This document shows, one piece after another, positions 36,123-46,705 of a stretch of DNA of 64,000 nucleotides. Position numbers and translations under genes: made by a program. The notes below the pieces were generated by a model. That model was not told where the DNA came from, searched no databases, and worked only from the letters and a program-made list of their open reading frames with translations. The DNA is from Hyaloscypha bicolor E (Eukaryota; Ascomycota; Leotiomycetes; Helotiales; Hyaloscyphaceae). The stretch covers positions 1-64,000 of the forward strand of contig NW_020194600.1 of the NCBI RefSeq assembly GCF_002865645.1. The letters are read 5' to 3'. Numbering within the stretch: the first letter of the stretch is position 1; each line of letters starts with the position of its first letter.

Positions 36123-37144
36123 GATCGCAGTGAGTGTTCGATGGATGTTGTTTTCTAAACTGTGCCGGGGACCGAAATCTAGTGATAGCTGTCGTCCAAC
36201 TGTTGTAGCCGGATTTAAAAAGATACAGGATGTGAAGGAGGATAATAAAGTATTGCGATGCAGCAGAAGCTATGTTGAGTTGAAGAGAGTGGGCGACGGA
36301 GGGGATTTCTTTGAACCACCGGAGCCACAGTCCGTATATCAACGCGCTAAAACCCAGGCTCCCCCAAGTGACTCAATTACTGCAATGGGACATCATAGTC
36401 TGGCTTCCCTTCCTCGATTGCATCTAGCTTTCCTAGTCGCCTTCCAGGGTTTCTTGTTGTTCTTGCAGTGGTGCAACCATGCGGAAGAGCTTGAAACTTC
36501 CTCCGAGGCGGAAACCAAATGGGCTGGATCACTTCACCAATTCGGTAAAACTGCGCAAGGCTGGGAATTAATAATCCATATTTGATATCCTAAGAAGATC
36601 TGGATGGAATCTTTAATTACAAAGACGTTAAACTTTGTGGCTGGATGTTGTGATGTTCTAGATTATGTTGAAGTCTTGTCTCATGCATTGTTGTTAGGCA
36701 CCCATTTCGAAAGCCTTCCCAGGACCAATCTCCCTCTTTATCCTACGATTCCACTTCCGTCAAGGTTGAGTCCAACTTGAGTACAATTGTCACCAAAGCT
36801 AATCCAGATTTTTCGCCCTAGCCATATATGATTGTCTCACCAGTACAACTGGTATTTTCCAACCCGGGTTCCAATCTGGGTTCTTCTCTCTGAATGTTCT
36901 CGTTTTTTGCGAAAGTCTGCGCCTAAGAAGGCCAAGCATTTTCTGCTCTTCGTACTCCCTGCTTTCACGCCAATGCTCTGGATTAATTCGCGCCGGGTTA
37001 CAACTTGGTTTGATTTGATCAATCGAAGCACCCATTGGCTTTGGTTGTTGGATTGATATTTTGTTCTTATGAGCCAATCAAGACTTTTGTCGCCAGATCA
37101 GAGTCCCGCACGGGGTACAAAAGTGAGCACCTTGAGCCTTGGAA
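36123..37144. other. intergenic region (about 1.0 kb)
   Basis: Separates two minus-strand 2EXR genes. Remaining open frames are short and have no motif. Confidence 0.5.
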
Positions 37145-37827
37145 TTAAGAGGGATACCTCGAGAATATCCTGAAGAGCACGGTGCAATAAAAGGTTGATT
37201 CCGTAGTCGTATTGTACTGTAGTATGAGTTCGCGAATTTGAGTTTTGTCAATAGAACGCGCGAAAGCTTGCAAATGCCACATTTCGAAATGTGCAAAACG
37301 GATAGCATCCTTCTCCAAGTTTGCGTAGATGATTGGATATCCTTCACAGTCTCCAAATAACGGCTTGTATGTCTTCAGATATGCCTCCCGAGCTTCAGAG
37401 CAGATATGGGCAAGGTGACAATCGAACGCACTTCTGATTGAGAACCTGCCGTCGTGAGCAGTCTGCGGGGTACTGCTTCCCATATTGATCGTTGATTCTG
37501 GTTGATCTATTGTAGGAATAGTTACAAAGCTGATTATCCGAGGTGTCATGGCAGCCGCCGGTCTTCCCAAATTTGGAGCACCAATTCTGTAGGGAGAGGC
37601 CCGAACTCAGGTGGGATGGTTTGTTGGACTGCATAGTTGGTAAGAAGTTGCACCATAGGAAATTGACCCAGAGCTTTTCCATTCGACTCTGATTGTGGAA
37701 TTTTGCCGTACGTGTCTCTCACCGAGAGAGTGGGTTGGTTGTAGTTTGTAATATTGGGTATAGTGTCTTGCTTCAAGAGAGAATCGCCCATATCTTTGAA
37801 ATTGACTGTGGAGCGCTGGTGATACAT
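37145..37827 (-). pseudogene. frameshifted 2EXR-family gene
   Basis: The minus-strand frame from ATG 37827 ends its 2EXR opening (FGPLPTELVLQIWED) in a stop at 37546-37548. Family sequence continues in another frame: MTPRIISFVTIP, HICSEAREAYLKTYKPLF, IIYANLEKDAIRFAHFEMWHLQAFARSI...RELILQY, to a stop at 37145. No GT...AG intron bridges the two frames at about 37555-37565, so a one-base indel (or equivalent) is the simplest explanation. The C-terminal part is also shorter than in the intact paralogue at 35298-36122. It may be a recent pseudogene, or a sequencing error may have broken an intact gene. Confidence 0.6.
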
Positions 37828-38937
37828 AAGGCACGGCGACGTGATATGGATGAGTTCGATGGATAATTGGCAGCAAAGTATCTTTAATTGGTGTCGAAAC
37901 GTTGCTCTTGGAGAAGACGGATGATCGGGGTGATTCAGGGTGGCTTGATGAAACCTTCAGACGGGTAAGGTTGAATAATAACCTTGTAGCCTTCAGACTT
38001 TCAGATGGAAAGGTCCTTGGTCCAGCGCTGTAGACGAATCACTGAAATTTGTAGATTGTGGAAGCAAGATGGAAAGATTAGAATCGGAGAGAGGAGGTGA
38101 GCAAAAGTTCAAATAATAAAGTTTTGACGACTAAAATCCTATCGGTCCAGATCAAGATCGGAGGTGACTTCGTTTCGAAACATGGAAATCTGGTATCAGT
38201 TATACTAATTCAAGAAAAGTAAAGGTGCCTTGTTGTTGCTTGGGCCCGAGTTCTGAACCATGGTTCCAAACGGCAGCGAGACGGCAGCGCGCCAAACTGC
38301 GAATGAAGTCTTCAAGACATCGGAATGGTCCCAGTGTACTTTCTCGAGGGATGAAAATGGATTCTTGGTGTTCAAGTTGGAAAACTGAAATCTTTGCATC
38401 CTCTTAAGTTGAGATAATGATGAAGACGGACCGTCGGGTCACTCTTTATATCGTTGTCATGACTCTGTTACTTGTTTATTGCAGAATCGACAAAGTAGTG
38501 AATTCTGTGTCCGCGTCCAAAGTTGAACAGATATATAGATAAACAGATGAGAATGATAACTTTACCACACTTCTTCATCCTTGCTAGAAGGTAAGGGTCA
38601 TTGTCTTTTCAATATTCGTCCGTGCACCCTCGCTGTTTTATCCCCTTTTTGTTTACCGAGATCTAGTAACTCGTCCAAAACATCAGAAAATGCCATTGCC
38701 ACTCCGACTTTCGACTTTTATCGAATACTCGGTTTGGAGCGCTAACTTAAATTTGGTCATGGCGCTCGTAAAGGTAGAACGGCCCAAGGCCGTGCCTGAT
38801 GCGAGATAAATTTAATATTTTCCCAGAGCCTCGATCTGAAAACCGCGAAACATCAACACAACCTCAACTCCAACAACAGAGTTGACGCCGCCCTAACCCT
38901 CCATCTACATCGTGGCTCTTGAAAGAACTTTGGCACG
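37828..38937. other. divergent intergenic region (1.1 kb)
   Basis: AT-rich in the second half (38450-38850). It should hold promoters for the 2EXR relic and for the gene at 38938. No gene seen. Confidence 0.5.
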
Positions 38938-39752
38938 ATGTCTTCCTCTCCTTACCAAAACAGACTTCATCAAGCTCTCGCCCGCGCCATGGCTGAAGAA
39001 CAAAGAAATCCCCGCCGATCCAGCACCCCTCTCAATGGCGACGCACCTCCATCACCTCAATCTCCATCTGCCTCAACATCTGCTTCCCCCGGTGCCTCTC
39101 AAGGTGGCCGTCGAGTCCAAATCAAAATCAAAGTAAGCAAGCCTGAGTCCTTAAGCCACCAACCGCAGCTAACTCCCACAATCAGATTAACAAATCTCCA
39201 CTCAAAGGCGGTTCTCGAGGTCTGAACGACAGCGACGACGTCCCTCAAATTAAGTTCATCCCGGGTCCCAACAGCAACGCGCCTCGCAACTACGACGACC
39301 TCCCCGAGAGCGAGAAGATGGCGGAGTACATCAAGGAGAACAAGGCGCACCTCGCCGAGCTGGTCGCCTTCGAAAGCGAAGGATACACAGCACGTATCAA
39401 CTTCGATGATCCTGCTGCTCCGAGGCACGACGCTGTCCTGTTTGAGGAGGAGCCGGAGGAGGACCAGAAAGCGTTGAATGATGTGCTGCATGAGAACTAC
39501 TGCTTGAGGTTGAGGTGCGTAGGTCTTGGGGGAGAAACCCCTTTCCTATTTTCGACTGTTTCATGGGATTCTCCTCAGGCAATGTCCTCTCCCGAAACAA
39601 TCCTAATCGAGCAATTGCTGATTCCCCCGCTACTTAGGTGCCAGTGTATCAAGCTTGCGAAGACGCAGGGTTGGGAGAAGCTTTGGCCGAGTGGTACCGA
39701 GGTTCCTATGAAGATGTATGGCAAGTACATGTTCATCGTTACTTTCCCATAA
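38938..39752 (+). CDS. conserved-looking protein of unknown function
   Basis: Not recognised. Three exons (38938-39132, 39186-39514, 39638-39752) give 212 residues. The start ATG (MSSSPYQNRLHQALARAMAEEQ) follows a CA-rich leader, and intron 1 is a clean GTAAGC...CAATCAG. The N terminus is Ser/Pro-rich. A charged middle (IKIKINKSPLKGG, DLPESEKMAEYIKENKAHLAELVAFESEGYTARINFDD) is followed by an acidic patch (FEEEPEEDQKA) and a basic, Gly/Lys-rich end (KTQGWEKLWPSGTEVPMKMYGKYMFIV). Intron 2 is 123 bases, a multiple of three, and has no in-frame stop, so retention would simply insert 41 residues. No signal peptide or membrane span. Confidence 0.6.
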
Positions 39753-40396
39753 AGGGTGGCCGATTTGGCAGCCAAATCTTTGAATGGGGGGATTGCGGCA
39801 GGCGTTGTTCTACTTGGGGGCGTACAATGGCGTTTTTGAACTCCACTGGTTTATTGCAGGGGCTCTAGAACAATAAGCACCAGAAGTACTTCTCAAAAAT
39901 GACCATCGCGTCCCAAGCATAAAATGCAAATACAATTGATTCGTCCCTTCAATGTCCCAAATCAAGTTGAACATTTATCTCGGGGGAGAGGGTTTCAAAG
40001 TTCTAGAACTTTGAGGATATTTGCGAAGGGACTTGACTTTGAATATACCATAACTCATGGGAACATTCAAAGTCGAAGTATTTGAAATGTTCAGCGTAAC
40101 TTCGAACATTGACAATGGGACACTGCTTTTGTCCCACGAGGTCCCTGACGTTTGAAAAGATTCAGATGTTCAACTATGGTAATGTCTTCCACCGATAACA
40201 CCATCCTAATCCATGTCCAATAGAAAATACCTTTACCAACTGAACCTATCTAGCAAACCATGCGCTACCATGCCCCAAACCCAAACCCAGAAAACCCGAA
40301 ATCAAATGCCATCCGTCCTATCTCCTGCACCAAGCTCCGACAATGTAACAAGGAAGAGAAATTGTAACCTGTGCCTCATGTTGAATGCACGCCAAA
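39753..40396. other. convergent intergenic region with 20-bp palindrome
   Basis: 644 bp between two convergent genes. It contains a perfect 20-base palindrome at 39995-40014 (TCAAAGTTCT and its complement). No gene. Confidence 0.55.
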
Positions 40397-42538
40397 TCAC
40401 ATAATCTGGCACCCGTTGCTCCTCGCTCTCCTCCTGCGTCCAATACCACCCATGCCAACACCACCTTCCTCCTCGTCAGCATGCATCATCTGCGCCTCTC
40501 TCGCTCTCCTCCTCCGTCTTCTCAACCCAGCACCACCAGCGCCAGCCTCCTCGTTCGCCATCATATACTCAGCCCACCTCCTCTCCAGCCTGCCTGCTGC
40601 AGGTAGGTCACCCTCCAAGACTCGCTTCATATGCTCGTCATGGGTCCCTTGCCAGCCATAAAAGCATTTCAATGCAATGATTTCGGTCGGGTATGTAACT
40701 CCAACCTGAGCTCCAGTCGGCTTCTTGACTTCAGAGTTGCGGGACATGACTTCGCGGATACCGGTCCACGTCACATTTTGGCAGTCGAATACAACCAGTT
40801 GGAGACCGATGCGAGGTCGTGACTTCGCACATGTCGTACGTGAAGAGCGGGCTCGGATCATGGATGCAGCTTCGACCAGGGCGAGATCACTGATCTTTGT
40901 GTTGTCCAAGTCGGCGCTCTGAAGGCCGGTGCAAGCACGAATGACTGGGAGCATCCCTGTATCGCCAAGATTCTCACAGTAGCTGATAGAGAGATGCTCA
41001 AGGTGTGGAGCGCAAGGAGATTTAGCTAGATGTTCAGAGAGCAAGTCGTTGGTGAGCTCAGCAAGTTCTTCGAGGTCGAGGTGCGTAAGGTGAGGCGTGG
41101 TTGCTAGGAGGTCGGAGAGAGCGCTGTCAGTGAGTGCCGTGCAACCACTAAGTGAAAGACCTTGAAGTTCAGGAACGAGATGTGCAAGTGTCTTGACACC
41201 AACACTCGTGAGGCGAGTGCAGCGACTGAGGTCAATGTGACGGAGCTTGCGGGTTGGTACCAGCGGAATGTCTGTGAGGATGTCCAACTCGGGATCTTGG
41301 CCAGCAATCATAGTCTGAAGAGCTTGATCGGTAATATCAGCACAGCCACTAAGAACTAGCCTTTCAAGATTGTTGGTTTCAAAGATGTCCTGAGCAAGTT
41401 CAAGATTGTTGAAGCCCCTGATCTCGCCCGCTCGAAGATCTCTCAGCTTAGGACAACCAAGAACGACGGTTCTAACGCCGCGAGCATCCATATGAGTACA
41501 CCAGGATACATTGAACATCTCCAATGAAGGACAGGAAGAGGCAATGATCTTGCAAGTTCCATTGGTGACTGCTGTCAACCCAGTAAGATTCAGGTTGATG
41601 AGTCTTTCGTTGGATTTGAGCAGGTTGTGCAAGATTGGACGTTGGAAGTTCCGGCATCCCTCGAGGGTGGCGTTGATCAAGTTCCGGCATGCCTTCACAA
41701 CCACTTCTGCCCGCTTGTAATGCTCGACCTGGACACATCCTCGCAGATTAAGGTCTTTCACAAAAGGGCCCGCTGCCACGATTATCTTCGCCAGGGATTC
41801 GGCCGGGATGTCTTTGTAGAACTCCGAGGCATCAAAACATGTCCAAAGCTGCCCATCGAAGCAGGTCTTGTAGAAATTCTTGCACACACCCGAGGCACGT
41901 ACTAATCCCTTCGGAGTTAGATATGAGAAGATCGAGAGCTTGATCTCGTGAGGCATTTCCCCCCAAAAATCGAAATTGGCTCTTCTAACTGGTTTTACTG
42001 GAGCAATTGGCAACGAGAAATAGTCTTCCATGATCTCTGGAATTGCAGAATGTGTCGGGAATGGAATTATTCCTCCTTTCGACGGAGGTCTGAGCTCAAG
42101 TGGTAGCCCACTTGTTGGAGTCGAGGTGCCTGGAGATATTGAGCCGTGTTCAACCCTTCGAATAGCAATTCGACCATATGAACCATCGAAACCTGGCGTA
42201 TCGACGAAAGGAGAATTCGGTATAGACGTTGGAGCAGTCGAGAATCCGCCTCCAGACCCTTGCGAAGAGTATGAGTCCCCATAGTTTCGGGGAGAGTTGC
42301 CGCCAGCCAAGCTGACACACGACAATGTGCCTCTGCCACCATATGGATTGCTGCTCGCTCTCCTCCGACCCAGCTGTGCCAATGAGGGAGACGACGAGAT
42401 TCGCTGCAGACCCCGCAGAAGCTTGGCTCGACCTTTAAGTTTTGCAGGAGAGTCGATGGGAATAGCTTCGGAATGCTCGATGGGAATCTCCGCAGACCCC
42501 TCGGCCTCGAGAATCATGTCTGGGAGAGCGCTTGCCAT
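40397..42538 (-). CDS. F-box / leucine-rich repeat protein
   Basis: A single long minus-strand frame; the first ATG (42538) gives 713 residues. Upstream the frame is open and a pyrimidine-poor CACACAG lies just before, suggesting a spliced 5' leader. The N-terminal ~210 residues are Ser/Gly/Pro-rich. The F-box is at about 218-260 (FWGEMPHEIKLSIFSYLTPKGLVRASGVCKNFYKTCFDGQLW). AMN1/Grr1-type cysteine-containing LRRs follow from about 290 to 610 (LNLRGCVQVEH, LVLSGCADITDQAL, IDLSRCTRLTSVGV, LSLSGCTALTDSAL). Such proteins are substrate receptors of SCF ubiquitin ligases; the substrate is unknown. The C terminus carries an arginine-rich segment (RRRRRRAREAQ) and Gly-rich tail. Confidence 0.9.
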   Translation of the reverse strand: MASALPDMILEAEGSAEIPIEHSEAIPIDSPAKLKGRAKLLRGLQRISSSPSLAQLGRRRASSNPYGGRGTLSCVSLAGGNSPRNYGDSYSSQGSGGGFSTAPTSIPNSPFVDTPGFDGSYGRIAIRRVEHGSISPGTSTPTSGLPLELRPPSKGGIIPFPTHSAIPEIMEDYFSLPIAPVKPVRRANFDFWGEMPHEIKLSIFSYLTPKGLVRASGVCKNFYKTCFDGQLWTCFDASEFYKDIPAESLAKIIVAAGPFVKDLNLRGCVQVEHYKRAEVVVKACRNLINATLEGCRNFQRPILHNLLKSNERLINLNLTGLTAVTNGTCKIIASSCPSLEMFNVSWCTHMDARGVRTVVLGCPKLRDLRAGEIRGFNNLELAQDIFETNNLERLVLSGCADITDQALQTMIAGQDPELDILTDIPLVPTRKLRHIDLSRCTRLTSVGVKTLAHLVPELQGLSLSGCTALTDSALSDLLATTPHLTHLDLEELAELTNDLLSEHLAKSPCAPHLEHLSISYCENLGDTGMLPVIRACTGLQSADLDNTKISDLALVEAASMIRARSSRTTCAKSRPRIGLQLVVFDCQNVTWTGIREVMSRNSEVKKPTGAQVGVTYPTEIIALKCFYGWQGTHDEHMKRVLEGDLPAAGRLERRWAEYMMANEEAGAGGAGLRRRRRRAREAQMMHADEEEGGVGMGGIGRRRRARSNGCQIM

Positions 42539-42920
42539 GGCAGGCGACGCTGTGGGAAGCTGTGTGCGCAAACAAGTTGGAGTTGTTGTCACTGTCGCCT
42601 GGAGAAGTATGTCAGGTCAGGTTTCCTGCGGGGTTGTTGATTCCAACCCGCTTCTGTGCTTTCGCAGAAACGAGCAATCTTGATCGATGGCTCCCGGCAC
42701 CGATTGTAGAACGACTGGTTAATCTGCGCCGAACGCCTTGGAATACAGAGGCGGGCGTTTCTGGCTAAATCAAGGAAGGCCGTGAACTGCAGTTGGCGAC
42801 ATGTGTTGCGGACGTTGTTCTAGCGATCGTCCTCAGATTGGTGGGCTGAGCTATTATTGGATGGTTGGATGGGTGGATGGGGTCCCGCTCAGTTGATTGA
42901 TTTGATTTTCAGGGTGGTGC

Positions 42921-43304
42921 CGAGTGGCGAGTGACGAGTGTCGAGTGACAAGTGGCCAGTGATGAGAGCGAGAGCTGGAGCTGGAAATGCTGCAGTCCTG
43001 TCGTCGACGGTAATGCCTCTGCTCTCCTCTGCTTCTCCTCTCCTCTCCTCTCCTCAGCTCAGCCCAACTCAACTCAACTCAACTCAGCCAACTTCCGCAG
43101 ATGGGAGGAGTAAGTACCGCCGCGCCCGCTTGTATATTGGGAACTACGCAGAATAAGGGATTTCTTACACTGAACGATCACTCGTGGGCACGTGATCAAT
43201 ACTGTAGAGCGAGCTGGGGCTGGGCGGGCGAGTCCAGTATCCTCTTATCGATAAGGGTGCGGTATCGATTGTCGATTGTCGATTATCGATTATCGACAGT
43301 CGAT
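42921..43304. repeat. cluster of four short tandem arrays
   Basis: Arrays of different units sit within 384 bp: six heptamers related to CGAGTGA at 42921-42962, about four pentamers CTCCT at 43034-43055, four pentamers CAACT at 43065-43084, and six heptamers related to TATCGAT at 43263-43304. The region is upstream of the F-box/LRR gene, probably in its promoter or leader. Confidence 0.8.
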
Positions 43305-43974
43305 CCTGTCGCGTGGTCGTGGTGGAGGTTTCATTCACCCGTCACACGACAATTCCGAGAGATCAGGGAAGAAGAGCAAATTCAGCATGTGCAGACTGTG
43401 AGCTTTTAGTCTACGAGCTCCTGACTTAGACCTCTGCCCCCCCAACCGACTCCGACAGAAGCAAAGTCCGGCTGCAGGGCCGCTGCAAGCCTCAGGGTGC
43501 GGAACCAGGCTATCTGCAAACCAACCAGCACCAAGACACCAAAACACGAGAAAAGCACTTCCTTTGTCAGAGCTCACCTTCCAGAGGGACCTCCCTATCC
43601 AGCCGTTTGCGGGAGACACACGACCCCATTGGTGGAGAGACCTTCACTCCCCGACATCACACCAATATTGTTCGCCTCCCACAACCAAAAGGGAAGAAGC
43701 TCTCAGTTTGCCAGGAGCGGGCAGGCCGTACCCTCCCTTGCTGAGGACTGCTGCTGTGTGGGGTCCCCCTACAAGTACTTACGGAGTAGTACTCGAATGC
43801 ACTCCACTCCACTTGCGACCCACCCTCCAAACCCGACGGCCCAGCTCGCCCTCTCGCCCTCTCGGCAGCAAATAGCCTCCTCCTTGGGCTCGTCAATATT
43901 TAACCCCGTCAATTATTGACCAGCCTGACGAGGGCCCGTCGCGTGGCTGAGCCAGAAGGGCCGGATGAACCTCT

Positions 43975-44030
43975 GCAGCAGGGCAGCAGCGGCAGCAGCG
44001 GCCGCAGCAGCAGCAGCAGCAGCAGCAGCC
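43975..44030. repeat. CAG trinucleotide array
   Basis: Interrupted, then pure, CAG/GCA repeats (pure run about 44004-44029, eight to nine units). It is not inside a supported coding frame. Confidence 0.8.
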
Positions 44031-46705
44031 GGACCAGCGCTTCATCGGATCGTTGTTCTGGAAGCATGCAGCAGAAGGCCCTAACAGATGCCACCTCGCA
44101 CCTGTCAGCGACTCAGCTGTGATTCCCCAGGGCCAACGATATGACTTCTTATTTCTTATCTGACATTCGTCTTCCTGCCCCGTGGACGATAAGAAAAGAC
44201 CCTTCATGCAGGCTGTACAGTAGTGTCCTGGGGAAGTGCCGCGTGCCATTCTCCCAAGTTTCGTGGCAACGGGAGGAGGTCGGGCTCAACGGGCTTCAAA
44301 GGCACGCCATGCCACATGAATTTAAGCACTCAATTTGAGAAGCCTCGGGTCGTGACAAACGGCTGGCAGCCCCGGCAGCTTTAGTTAGCGGCTTCCGGGT
44401 CTTGTTCCATTCGCAGTCGATGTTGAGAAACCACGTGATCTGAGTGTTGATTTGGTGTACGTCACTTGCACTTCGTGAAATCCTGACATGTACTCTTAAT
44501 ATCGATTCGTTCACCCGTCGCCCTGCGCGTAGTTGTGTAAAAACGGTACAGATCTCCCCAACTTCCGATTTGTTACCATATATCACGTGGTGCCTCCTTT
44601 CACTTGCACGTCTGTTAGGTTTTCCTCGAGCAGGAAGGGATTCCAGCCTCTGTTTCTAACTGTGGAGAGGCACAGCGCTAAAGTTAATTCTAAATGAAAA
44701 GGTTGACTAAGAGAGAAGGAATACGACTCGTGCGCAGTCTCTCTCAGACCCATGCCCGACCCCAATTAAGAGGAGCCTGCACTTAACAAACAGGGACCAT
44801 AGCGGTCGCGGATATAAAGATGGATGACTACACTAGTATGGAAATAATGATAGCACGTAACGGCAACTTACTCATTCATTTGGCGTGCTTCCTCATTCCG
44901 CGTACGGTCCATGTAAAATGACACTGTAGGGAACCCCTCAAAGTTGCTTGACGGGATAGAGGACTGGAAAATGTCAAATAGCAGTTGTATATATAGTGAG
45001 ATGCGGATGTCCCCCAGGAGCTTAAGGAACTCGAAGTCTTGTGGACTTTCTCAGATAGTTTTCATAAACTTTCCTCCAACTCAACTTGGCTTAAGTTCTT
45101 GGCACAAGAGGGCAATGCAAAGATCCTCGCAGAAAAATGGACAGTACTAAGAGGGATTGCCCCTTATCTATCCCACAAGACGATGTTGAGAGTGAAGGAA
45201 TGGTACACAAAACCGATGATCCACCCTATGAGCAACCTCATTCGACAGCCTGCGATAGGGCTGCAGCTCGCCCTCGGAGAGGTTGTAGGGCAACCTGGCT
45301 TCAACGCTTGCGAGCCGTTGATGACTATCCACCTGGTATCACAAGTTTGGACGAATTCCAGCATTTATCTAGGAGTGTAACAAGTGTAACACACTGAGAT
45401 CTTGATGGGTCCTCTGCGCAAACGCTAGTCTGCCGAACTCCGTCGTGTGAGTACCTGATGTCTTACATCAGTTGAACCAACGTTGACAACGCTTATGATG
45501 AAGATGTTGAGCTGCAAACCGTAGAATTGTGAATTAAATGGGGACAAAGAAAGATTCCGAGGACTAGTACTTCAAGGAGACGAAGACAGAAAATAAATGA
45601 CTCGCCCCAGAGACACGCGAGTAAGTTGGCGGATGGGACTGCTCCGATCCAGGAGAAAACTTTAGTCTTGTCGTCAACAGATGTCCTTTTTTCCACCTCG
45701 TGAGGAGTGACCCCCGTCCACTGGCCCAAAACGATATGGCGCAGACATATGGGCTTGGTTGATTCGATCACATCTGCGAGGAAAAGTGCGAAGGCGTGAG
45801 TTGGGGAAGGGGGGGCCTTCACAATGTGATGCTCCGTAACTGGATCTGTAGGATGGGATGGTATGTTGGGGATGTTGGGACATGTTAGACACATGACTCC
45901 ACATACGTGGACAGTTCAAGTGATCGACCAACCACTCTTCGTGGGAAGCTCGCCGCCCGCCGACTCTTCACTCCGGGCTCGACTTCGTTGTTTGGAGGCT
46001 GGCCTTCTGATTCCTGCCCTCAGTGCCCTTTCAGCGAGAATTCTGAAGACGGCATCACACGCTAGGAGATAATAACGCGTCCTACATTTCGCAAGCCCAA
46101 ACGTCTTCCCGTCTCCCAGGCCAGTGTACCACAGACGTCAGCGTCAGCAACAATCCCGAGCATATCGACTGCCGCTGAGGAACATCTTCACGTGCAACGA
46201 AGGGAATATATTCGATTTCCTACTGACTTGGCGAGCCACGCATCCAGCATTGGCCTGAAACCGCCCGAGGACCTGTTATCACCGGCCTCATTGCAATGCT
46301 TTGCCAATAACATCCAGAGCTGGGCCTTGTGTTCGAAAATCAATCTGGCGCGATTCAACATCCCCTCCCATGCCACTTGAGCAATCTTAGCTCAAAACTT
46401 ATGACCCCACACCTAGGTCCACAGTCCCCAAGTTTTTTCAAGCAAAACACCCAGAGCAGCCGACGCGGTTTCACTGACAGCACCGCGAAGTTACGAAGTT
46501 ACGAACATTCCGCCGAACTCCCAAGCAACGGATACGTACAACAGCCTGGGCAGTCTTTCTCTGCCGTGGTAGCCTTGCAGCCATCCCAACCTTTCTGGCA
46601 CTTCCGGCGCATGCGAAGGCTTGATACTTGATACACCCCCACCAGTCCCGAGACATCTGGCCTCCCACCGCGAGATCTTTGTCCAACATCCCACTGTCTC
46701 CAATT

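Larger units (their letters stand above)
42539..46705. other. 4.2 kb repeat-containing intergenic region
   Basis: Lies between the divergent F-box/LRR and PAS kinase genes. It carries several short tandem arrays (annotated), a CAG array, and three CACGTG boxes at 43189-43194, 44432-44437 and 44584-44589. A frame at about 45000-45380 has weakly protein-like sequence but no recognised domain. The rest looks non-coding. Confidence 0.5.
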
